From Georgfuchsia sp049276455 (GTDB lineage: Bacteria; Pseudomonadota; Gammaproteobacteria; Burkholderiales; Rhodocyclaceae), in contig JBASWL010000087.1 of NCBI GenBank assembly GCA_049276455.1, forward strand, positions 1 to 10,556: DNA of 10,556 bases. The letters run 5' to 3'. The notes below the pieces were generated by a model that ran no database searches, was not told the DNA's origin, and worked only from the letters and a program-made list of their open reading frames with translations. Shown here in pieces: positions 5,745 to 10,556 of this stretch (position 1 is the stretch's first letter; every line of letters begins with the position of its first letter). A program made the translations under genes and the position numbers.

Positions 5745-8468
5745 TTACGTAGATGAGGTGTTGCGGGTGGGTGTGGCCTGGAAAATCCAGCACTTCACGG
5801 TGGCCGGCCGTGGCAGTGAAAGGGCATCGCGTTTCTGGTTGTGGCGTTCGTGGATCACGCTGTTCACCGGGTAGCTGGCGGCGACGAACTTGCGCGCGCG
5901 GCTGGTTTTCAACAGCTTCTTCAACTCGCGCAGATCGGGCACTTGCTGGCGGCGGTCGGCGGCGACCTGCAGGAAGTGATTCAGGTTGATGGCGATCTCG
6001 CCGTCGGCAAACTTGCGCGAATGGTTCAGCAGCGGCGTTTCGTCTTCGCCGTTCAAAAATTCATAGGTGTTCCAGAATTCCTCGACGATCGGGTGGTCGC
6101 TGTTGATGGCTTCCTGCCGCTCCGCCGTCATGTCCTCGATGAAGGCCAGCGTCATTTCGCGCTCGGTGCTGCCGAGCGGCAGCACCAGCGCCAGCGCATC
6201 GACCAGGGCCGAGAGCAGGGCGTGGTTTTTCACCAGGCGCCGGTTGCGCACACCCGGCACTTTCAGCAGCGTGCCTTCGTAGTGCGCCGCGCGTTGCTCG
6301 ATGGTGGCGAGGATCTGCTTTTCCGCCATGCAGGCCTTGAGCACGAAGCCGCTCAATTGCTCGACGCCGATCTGCGTGAGCGCATCGGCTGCGGCCTTGC
6401 TCTCTGCCGTATGCGAGGCGAGATCGAACTGGATATGGCAGATGCGTTCCATGATGGCCGGGCTGGCCGATACCGATGCGTTCTGGCTGATGCAGATGGC
6501 GCCACGGAAGGGCGGCTCATAGGTCTCGTTACCGCTGTTCTTGACGCCCCTGGAATACACGCTGCGGCCGTTGAAGAGCGGCTTCATCTCGTCCCAGTCG
6601 AAGCCCTTCTGCTTGGCGCGGTCCTCGTCGGCGCGGTCGCCCTCGATCAGCACCACCGGCAGGTTGGCGACCTGGGCGAAATTGCGCGCGCGCGCGGCCA
6701 TGGTCGACTTGCTCGGGTCGAAACCCTCGTAGTCGACGCGCCCGGCCAAGCGCCACAAGAACTCGATCAGCGTCGACTTGCCGGCGCCGGGTTCCCCCAC
6801 CAGTTCGACGAAGGGGAAACTGCCCTGCTTGGCGCGGATCTGTTCGGCGAACAGGCTGCCGAACCAGAACGCCAGTGCCGCAATGCCCTTGTGCTGGTAG
6901 CACTGCCACAGCAGCGGCAGCCATTCCGTGGTGAAATCCTTGAGGTCGGTATTGATCGCCAGATCGACGGAACGATTGAGGCTCTTGATCGAGAGCCGGC
7001 CGATGTCGAAGAAATCCTCGTCGTTCAACGGCACCATCTTTCCGCCGCACACCGCCACGTCGCCGAACACCCAGGCGCCGTGCGGCTTGCTGTAGCCGAT
7101 GAAGTCCACCGTCTCGACGGTCTTGATCTTGCCCAGCCACTTCTTCAGCATGCCGTCGAGCTGGCCGGCGGAGCCAGTGAACACCGCGCCGGCGGCGATA
7201 CCGAGCAGGCGTTTCTTGAATTCGGCGGCGCTGGCCAGTTGCCCACCGGTGAAGGTGTTCTTCACGGCCGGGCCGTCGTGCGGGAAATCGATGCGGAAGT
7301 AGTACCAGCTCTCGTCGGTGAGCAGGTTGGCCTGGTAATACAGCGCGGTCGGGTAGCAGTTGGCAATTTCGCTGACCACGTTCGATTCGGCCAGCGCGCG
7401 GTCACGTTTCTGCGCATCGGTGAGCGACTTGTCGTCGGCCATCGTGTCCACGCACTTCGAATAGCGGTCGAGATCCAGCTTGAACCAGTGCAGGCGGCTG
7501 TCGAATTCAAAGCTGAAGCTGTTCCAGCCGTTGTGGCGGTACATCAGCAGCGCTTTTTCCGGCGCCGTGGCCGCCATCAGCAGCGCGCCCTGGTAGCGGT
7601 ACTCCTCGATGTTCTTCGCTTCCAGCCGGCCGCGCTGGTGCATGTCGTTCCAGTCCAGTTTGGCCTTGCCCTCGAAGGCGATCACCGCCGCGCTGGCTTC
7701 CCAGCCCTCTTCGCGCGAACGCTTCACCCACTGCCTGGCGTAGCGACGCCCGGCGCGGTCGCCGTCGAGCCCCCACACCAGCGTCGGCCGCGGCACATCC
7801 TCGGCCGCGCAGCGCGCCGCCAGTGCCGCCAGCGACTTGGCCGGGTAGTTGTTGCAGCTCATGGCCGCCACAGCCGCCACGTCGTGATGCAGCCAGGCGA
7901 TGGCGTCGAAGATGCCCTCGACGATCCACAGCTCGGCGGGGATCGGGGGAGGAGACCCGTCGCCGGTAGGGGGTTGCCACCAGGTGCCGCCGTAGGAGCC
8001 GCGGAAGGTCGCCTTGCGGTCGCCAAAGCGCGCCGGCTGGTCGATGATGCGTTCCCACCACACACCATCTCCGGCCGCGGCGAGCGGGAAGCGCACCGTC
8101 GCCGAGCCGATCTTCTTCTCGCCGTCCCAGTAGGATTCCTGCTTGTACCAGCCGGCGATCTTCGCCAGATCGAAGCCGCGCGCATCGCGCAGATAGGCAT
8201 CGGCCGAGGCATTCGGCGCTTCCGGCGTCGGCTTGTGGCGTTCGCTCCAGCGCTCGAACAGTTCCGGGTACAGCTCCTTGACGTGGAACTCGGCGCCGCA
8301 ATTGTTCAGGCGCTGGCAGCGCAGCACCCAGGGTGAATCGGCATAGGTGTGCACCGATTTCTGGTCGCAGCGCGGGCACTTGCCCTTCTGCAAGAATTTA
8401 CCGTGCTCCTTGAAGGCGAAATCGCGGTGCAGTCGTTCGCGCAGGTCTTGGTGTAGTCGCTGTTCCAT
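5745..8468 (-). CDS. Phage primase-helicase (zinc ribbon, Toprim, P-loop ATPase), 907 aa
   Basis: A large replication protein that would make RNA primers and unwind DNA at the phage fork. Domains in order: a zinc ribbon with C31-x2-C34 and C51-x5-C57 for template recognition; a Toprim domain with the VEGIFDA motif (E184) and the DGDRAG motif (D235, D237), where the conserved acids bind Mg2+; a linker; and a C-terminal ATPase with Walker A GEPGAGKST (558-566), a Walker B-like VVLIEGDR (605-612) in which Glu609 stands where Asp is usual, a sensor-like ISQN (660-663) and a possible arginine finger R675. All core residues are present, so it looks active. The ATG at 8468 lacks a Shine-Dalgarno sequence at normal distance: the nearest GGAG is about 30 nt upstream, so the true start is uncertain. 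The stop is followed after 18 nt by the 148-aa gene. Confidence 0.93.
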   Translation of the reverse strand: MEQRLHQDLRERLHRDFAFKEHGKFLQKGKCPRCDQKSVHTYADSPWVLRCQRLNNCGAEFHVKELYPELFERWSERHKPTPEAPNASADAYLRDARGFDLAKIAGWYKQESYWDGEKKIGSATVRFPLAAAGDGVWWERIIDQPARFGDRKATFRGSYGGTWWQPPTGDGSPPPIPAELWIVEGIFDAIAWLHHDVAAVAAMSCNNYPAKSLAALAARCAAEDVPRPTLVWGLDGDRAGRRYARQWVKRSREEGWEASAAVIAFEGKAKLDWNDMHQRGRLEAKNIEEYRYQGALLMAATAPEKALLMYRHNGWNSFSFEFDSRLHWFKLDLDRYSKCVDTMADDKSLTDAQKRDRALAESNVVSEIANCYPTALYYQANLLTDESWYYFRIDFPHDGPAVKNTFTGGQLASAAEFKKRLLGIAAGAVFTGSAGQLDGMLKKWLGKIKTVETVDFIGYSKPHGAWVFGDVAVCGGKMVPLNDEDFFDIGRLSIKSLNRSVDLAINTDLKDFTTEWLPLLWQCYQHKGIAALAFWFGSLFAEQIRAKQGSFPFVELVGEPGAGKSTLIEFLWRLAGRVDYEGFDPSKSTMAARARNFAQVANLPVVLIEGDRADEDRAKQKGFDWDEMKPLFNGRSVYSRGVKNSGNETYEPPFRGAICISQNASVSASPAIMERICHIQFDLASHTAESKAAADALTQIGVEQLSGFVLKACMAEKQILATIEQRAAHYEGTLLKVPGVRNRRLVKNHALLSALVDALALVLPLGSTEREMTLAFIEDMTAERQEAINSDHPIVEEFWNTYEFLNGEDETPLLNHSRKFADGEIAINLNHFLQVAADRRQQVPDLRELKKLLKTSRARKFVAASYPVNSVIHERHNQKRDALSLPRPATVKCWIFQATPTRNTSST

Positions 8469-8573
8469 CGAGTTTGGGCAAATCGCGGGCGTAAAAAATC
8501 TCCTGGCCGGGCATCGGCCATGCTGTTGTCGTAGTCGGGAAAGCTGCTCGCGCGGTGCGCGATTCAGGCGGGG
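8469..8573 (-). other. Gap between Ogr-like and primase genes, no clear gene
   Basis: About 105 nt with no supported gene. On the minus strand it holds an ATG at 8521 preceded by CGACAACAGC, similar to the start-site modules but lacking GGAG, and an ATG at 8514. The frame from 8521 runs 71 codons but lies out of frame over the primase gene; the frame from 8514 gives about 38 codons. A run of six T (8492-8497) lies downstream. A short leader peptide, or a different start for the primase, is possible. No promoter or terminator was recognised. Confidence 0.4.
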
Positions 8574-8894
8574 TTAGCTGCTATCGAGTGCCATGGCGGC
8601 GCGCGGATGGTGCGTTTCTTCAAGGGCCAGCGTGCACTGGTTTCTTTCGGCCGCAGCGGCCGCTTGTTGCGCCGCCGGCGAACGCGGCGAGCGCTGGATA
8701 TACACAGTGGGATCGGGGCACATGGAGGGCGCGATGGTGCGCACCGCGCTGGTGTGCGCCACCCAGGTGTGGGCGCATTCCACGTTCTGGCACTGGATCG
8801 TGTGTTCGACGGTGAGGGAACTCATCTCGCGGCTGGTGCGAATGACCGCCTTGGCCTTGCAATGGGGACATTTCAAACGCATCGAGCAGTGCAT
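8574..8894 (-). CDS. Ogr/Delta-type zinc-finger transcription activator
   Basis: A 106-aa protein of the phage Ogr/Delta family, small zinc-finger activators that in P2-like phages contact RNA polymerase alpha and switch on late promoters. The core runs from about residue 5 to 66: C9-x2-C12 (LKCPHCKAKAVIRTSRE), then C35-x4-C40 (IQCQNVECAHTWVAHTSAV), then a Thr-Ile-Ala-Pro-Ser block, all as expected for the family. The C-terminal 40 residues are longer than in P2 Ogr (72 aa), with an Ala/Gln-rich stretch at about 73-83, and may be a flexible tail. The start at 8894 shares TGATG with the preceding stop; M5 (8882) is an alternative. Its place in the early operon beside replication genes, not beside tail genes, is unlike P2. 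Family call firm; target promoters unknown. Confidence 0.9.
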   Translation of the reverse strand: MHCSMRLKCPHCKAKAVIRTSREMSSLTVEHTIQCQNVECAHTWVAHTSAVRTIAPSMCPDPTVYIQRSPRSPAAQQAAAAAERNQCTLALEETHHPRAAMALDSS

Positions 8895-9082
8895 CAGCCT
8901 TCCCCTTCGCAGTCGCCATGGTCAGGATCGATCAGCCCGGACAGGTTCGCGATCGTGCCGAAGAGCAGCACCGCGGCGGCAACAATTGCAGCCGCCAGCC
9001 ACCAGGGCAATTGGATCAGCAGCACCGCTGCCCCTGCCAGAAAAGCCAGCAGGATCAACACGGCGAAGAACATCTCGATCAT
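8894..9082 (-). CDS. Small two-helix membrane protein, 62 aa
   Basis: A 62-aa protein with two hydrophobic segments (about 4-23 and 27-46) joined by a short QLPWW turn, ending in a short acidic tail (IDPDHGDCEGEG). It would be an inner-membrane hairpin. The ATG at 9082 overlaps the previous TGA as ATGA, with GGGGGA about 8 nt upstream. Two-helix hairpins of this size occur among phage holins and superinfection-exclusion proteins, but its place in a replication operon without an endolysin argues against a holin. Function unknown. Confidence 0.75.
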   Translation of the reverse strand: MIEMFFAVLILLAFLAGAAVLLIQLPWWLAAAIVAAAVLLFGTIANLSGLIDPDHGDCEGEG

Positions 9083-9666
9083 TTGACGATCCCCCTGTTC
9101 ATGGCCGCTTCCACCGCCGCCAGCGAACGCTGCAGGGTGTCCATGGCCTCGACGATCTCGCGCTGCGCCGTTTCCAATTCACCCGGATCGACGCCGTCGA
9201 TCAGCCGCGCGATGGCCTCGTTGGCCTGCGCCGTCTCGACCAGGTCGGCGCGCAGCAGATTCACCACCGTGGTCGACAGATCATTGACCGTCTCGGCCAG
9301 CAACGCGCGGGCACCCAGTCCGCAGGGGCGCAGCAGGCGATCGGCCGTGGCGCGGCGTTGCGGCGCCGGCAAGGCGGACAGTACCGACACCATCATGTTG
9401 GCCGGCAGGTGGTTGCGGTCCTTGCTCACGTCGTCGAGCCAGCGGTAAATGCGGTCGGCATTGACGCGCATGCGCTCGATGGTGTCGCGCGTCGGCGGGT
9501 TGAAGACGATGCCGGTGATGAGCGGGCCGTCGATTTGTTCGTGGGCTTCGACGATCGTCTGCGCTACCGTTTCGCGGCTCCAGCCGTTGCCGCGGCGCCA
9601 GTCCTCGACGGCTTCGCGCAGGATGGCGATGGCGGTGGCGGGGCGTTTGCAGGACTCACGCGGCAT
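9079..9666 (-). CDS. YdaT-like phage protein, possible CII-type regulator
   Basis: A 195-aa protein with two regions. The first (about 10-115) holds EDWRRGNGWSRETVAQTIVEAH and, at about 66-112, the block NADRIYRWLDD...LPANMMVSVLSALPAPQRR, which matches from memory the E. coli YdaT pattern (helix, RWL, then a helix before ALP and a basic helix). YdaT has been described as a putative toxin and as a DNA-binding protein acting like lambda CII; a regulatory role would suit the position upstream of the Ogr-like and replication genes. The second region (about 120-195) is a long helical, probably coiled-coil tail. I chose the ATG at 9666 because AGGAAG lies about 8 nt upstream; the frame extends to 9819 but overlaps the preceding gene. 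The similarity is weak and rests on a short block. Confidence 0.72.
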   Translation of the reverse strand: MPRESCKRPATAIAILREAVEDWRRGNGWSRETVAQTIVEAHEQIDGPLITGIVFNPPTRDTIERMRVNADRIYRWLDDVSKDRNHLPANMMVSVLSALPAPQRRATADRLLRPCGLGARALLAETVNDLSTTVVNLLRADLVETAQANEAIARLIDGVDPGELETAQREIVEAMDTLQRSLAAVEAAMNRGIVK

Positions 9667-9907
9667 CGCGGTGCTTCCTGGCCAGATGGTGGCCCTCGTC
9701 GCCGCCCGCCCAATAGGCGTCGGCTTCGGCGGTGCCGACGGCGTAGGGCAATCTTGTCCGCGCCGTGCCGTCAACCTCTGCCTGCAGGATGTGCAGCACT
9801 CCGCGCTGGTAGGCTTCACTGCGTTGTGTGGTGCCGCGGCAGAACCGCGTTGCCATCATCTTTTGGACCAAGATGCTCGTGGCTTTAAGTTCGTGATCAA
9901 GCGACAA
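9656..9907 (-). CDS. Hypothetical phage protein, 83 aa, probable TTG start
   Basis: An 83-aa protein containing AYQRGVLHILQAEVDGTAR, then LPYAVGTAEADAYWAGGDEGH, a layout I recall from small conserved prophage proteins; its role is unknown. No ATG fits well: the first in-frame ATG (9973) is deep inside the preceding gene and lacks a ribosome-binding site, while the next (9859 region) would remove the N-terminus. The TTG at 9907 has GGGAGG 6 nt upstream and overlaps the previous gene by 11 nt, as is typical here, so I chose it. The stop overlaps the YdaT-like gene by 11 nt. The C-terminal part is rich in His and acidic residues. Confidence 0.65.
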   Translation of the reverse strand: MSLDHELKATSILVQKMMATRFCRGTTQRSEAYQRGVLHILQAEVDGTARTRLPYAVGTAEADAYWAGGDEGHHLARKHRDAA

Positions 9908-10163
9908 GGCGAGCCTCCCGTTCGATTTTGTCGAGGCGGATGTACCAGGAGCGATTCGGCGACCCACCGGCATCCCATTCAGACATGTATTCCGGTTCGT
10001 TCAACAGGTCCGCCAGTGTCTGCAGCTCGCTACGCGTGACGTTCTGTTCGCCCATGCTGTATCCGGTATGGGCCGTGCGCTGCGCCTTGCGATCCACTAG
10101 CGCCCTGCGCGTGTTCACATAAAACCGTGCTGCGGTGTTCTTGTTGTGCGTCTTATGCTGCAT
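9897..10163 (-). CDS. Hypothetical protein, 88 aa
   Basis: An 88-aa protein of unknown function and the first gene after the terminator and G-rich leader. The N-terminal third is basic (about 3-29), followed by a helical part (ELQTLADLLNEPEY, about 46-59) and SPNRSWYIRLDKIEREARL near the end. The ATG at 10163 has no strong ribosome-binding site (GGCGGCAAG at loose spacing); an in-frame ATG at 10055 is possible and would give 52 aa beginning MGEQNVTRSELQ. The C-terminal part is best supported. No family recognised. Confidence 0.6.
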   Translation of the reverse strand: MQHKTHNKNTAARFYVNTRRALVDRKAQRTAHTGYSMGEQNVTRSELQTLADLLNEPEYMSEWDAGGSPNRSWYIRLDKIEREARLVA

Positions 10164-10170
10164 GACTTGC

Positions 10171-10183
10171 CGCCCCCCGGCGC
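10171..10183. repeat. 13-mer direct repeat, copy 1 (CGCCCCCCGGCGC)
   Basis: An exact 13-nt repeat of the block at 10250-10262, 79 nt apart, flanking the G-rich leader. Low complexity reduces its weight, but the match includes the flanking GGCGC. Confidence 0.55.
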
Positions 10184-10249
10184 TTAAGCTGCGTTGCGTG
10201 TACTTCCTGTTGCCCCCAGCGGTTGATCGCCGCCCCCTGTGTTGCCCGT

Positions 10250-10262
10250 CGCCCCCCGGCGC
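10250..10262. repeat. 13-mer direct repeat, copy 2 (CGCCCCCCGGCGC)
   Basis: The second exact copy, just downstream of the terminator's T-run in transcription order. With copy 1 it brackets the region that could act as an operator or leader. Confidence 0.55.
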
Positions 10263-10271
10263 CGGTGATGC

Positions 10272-10315
10272 AAAAAAACCGCGCGGCGGGGGCTAAGCCC
10301 TTTTGCCGCGCGGTT
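10272..10315 (-). terminator. Intrinsic terminator overlapping the end of the RHH gene
   Basis: On the minus strand AACCGCGCGGC (10315-10305) pairs with GCCGCGCGGTT (10287-10277) around a 17-nt loop that holds a smaller GGGC/GCCC pairing, followed by T residues (run 10278-10272). This is a strong Rho-independent terminator. The upstream arm encodes the last residues of the RHH protein and the stop codon lies in the loop. Confidence 0.88.
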
Positions 10316-10523
10316 CCCCTGTTGCTGCGGCAGGGGCGGTTTTCGGTTTGCAAATCCTTGACAAGCCCTCCAGATAGGCCAGCCGCGCCAGCGCCGACAG
10401 CGTGGTGCCCATCTTGGCGGCGATGCGCTCGGCATCCGCTCTCTCGGCTGACATCAGGCGCAGCGCGATCGGGTGTTTTGTATCGAGCCCAGCGGGGTTG
10501 CGGGACTTGTGTTGCTTGTGCAT
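10293..10523 (-). CDS. Ribbon-helix-helix-type small regulator, 76 aa
   Basis: A 76-aa protein, the first gene in the window and a probable repressor. A basic N-terminus is followed by HPIALRLMSAERADAE (17-32), which fits the beta strand and first helix of a ribbon-helix-helix fold, and by AAKMGTTLSALARLAYLEGL (35-54), which fits the turn and second helix. The tail (58-76) is Pro/Ala-rich and basic. RHH proteins bind DNA as dimers through the paired strands. I chose the ATG at 10523 because AGGAAAG lies 8 nt upstream; an ATG at 10553 would add ten residues. The gene has its own terminator, so it is probably transcribed separately from the main operon. A palindrome just upstream of the ribosome-binding site may be its operator. 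The RHH call rests on pattern alone. Confidence 0.75.
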   Translation of the reverse strand: MHKQHKSRNPAGLDTKHPIALRLMSAERADAERIAAKMGTTLSALARLAYLEGLSRICKPKTAPAAATGEPRGKRA

Positions 10524-10536
10524 AGTGCTTTCCTTG

Positions 10537-10547
10537 TGTGTTACACA
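10537..10547. promoter_or_regulatory. Possible operator palindrome (TGTGTTACACA)
   Basis: An 11-nt palindrome with a single central base (TGTGT-T-ACACA), about 14 nt upstream of the RHH start and next to its ribosome-binding site. Small palindromes at this place are commonly operators for self-repressing RHH proteins. The promoter itself would lie at or beyond the window edge. Confidence 0.4.
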
Positions 10548-10556
10548 GAACAATAG

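Larger units (their letters stand above)
10164..10271 (-). promoter_or_regulatory. G-rich intergenic leader before the main operon
   Basis: About 108 nt without a supported gene. Read on the minus strand it holds five G runs of 3 to 6 (complements of 10173-10178, 10213-10217, 10233-10237, 10245-10247, 10252-10257), which could form a G-quadruplex in the DNA or RNA leader. A GCTTAAGC palindrome lies at 10182-10189. I see no good -35/-10 promoter pair, so either the promoter is phage-specific or transcription comes through the upstream terminator. Confidence 0.5.

Noticed and set aside
5841..8336. 831-codon open frame on the plus strand
   Set aside because: It lies wholly opposite the primase-helicase, whose zinc, Toprim and Walker motifs are clear. 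Its composition (Arg, His, Val, Ala rich) is typical of antisense frames in GC-rich genes.
8306..8521. 71-codon frame starting at the ATG at 8521
   Set aside because: Most of it overlaps the zinc-ribbon part of the primase in another frame and there is no Shine-Dalgarno sequence. Kept only as an open question about the primase start.
8593..9888. 431-codon open frame on the plus strand
   Set aside because: Antisense to the Ogr-like, membrane and YdaT-like genes; low-complexity Arg-rich sequence with no recognisable motif.
9907..9973. ATG at 9973 as start of the 83-aa gene
   Set aside because: It adds 22 residues within the preceding gene without a ribosome-binding site; TTG at 9907 has GGGAGG at 6 nt.
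10153..10435. Two minus-strand frames (66 and 83 codons) over the RHH gene end and leader
   Set aside because: They run across the terminator and G-rich leader, have no start signals, and look like composition artefacts.
1..10556. tRNA, rRNA, CRISPR arrays and insertion sequences
   Set aside because: No cloverleaf, regular repeat-spacer pattern, transposase or terminal inverted repeats were seen on either strand.

Overview
This is a GC-rich window (roughly 60-65% G+C by eye) in which every gene I accept lies on the minus strand, so it reads from right to left. Sixteen coding regions are packed tightly, most overlapping the next by ATGA or TGATG. The content is that of the early or replication region of a temperate phage, prophage or phage-derived island: a ribbon-helix-helix regulator, a YdaT-like protein, an Ogr/Delta-type zinc-finger activator, a large zinc-ribbon/Toprim primase-helicase, an SF2 helicase, a Gp37/Gp68 (DUF5131) protein, and many small unrecognised proteins between them. 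No structural, lysis or integrase gene is in view. The G+C content, the protein families and a REP-like palindrome suggest a proteobacterial host, probably a betaproteobacterium or a gammaproteobacterium such as Pseudomonas or Xanthomonas. This host call is inference.

Layout in transcription order. Positions 10556-10272 hold a short leader with a small palindrome, a 76-aa RHH regulator, and a strong intrinsic terminator whose upstream arm and loop include the end of the gene. Positions 10271-10164 are a G-rich non-coding leader (on the transcribed strand) with a repeated 13-mer. Positions 10163-8574 carry five small genes: unknown 88 aa, unknown 83 aa, YdaT-like 195 aa, two-helix membrane protein 62 aa, and Ogr-like 106 aa. 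After a gap of about 105 nt comes the 907-aa primase-helicase (8468-5745). Positions 5726-3733 hold six small genes: 148 aa, 68 aa, a 47-aa single-helix protein carrying a REP-like repeat, a 142-aa Cys-containing protein, a 163-aa membrane plus zinc-ribbon protein, and an 89-aa basic protein. Then come the 732-aa SF2 helicase (3736-1538), two small genes (65 and 93 aa), the DUF5131 protein (1076-177), and a gene that runs off the left edge.

How they may work together (inference): the RHH protein, YdaT-like and Ogr-like proteins would control transcription; the primase-helicase and the SF2 helicase would start and remodel replication forks; the small proteins between them are the kind of rapidly exchanged accessory genes that in phages often act on the host or on host defences, but nothing in their sequence proves this. 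A near-identical start-site module (ATGGAG, 1-2 bases, CAACAGCATG) recurs at three gene junctions and suggests that the small genes are exchanged as cassettes.
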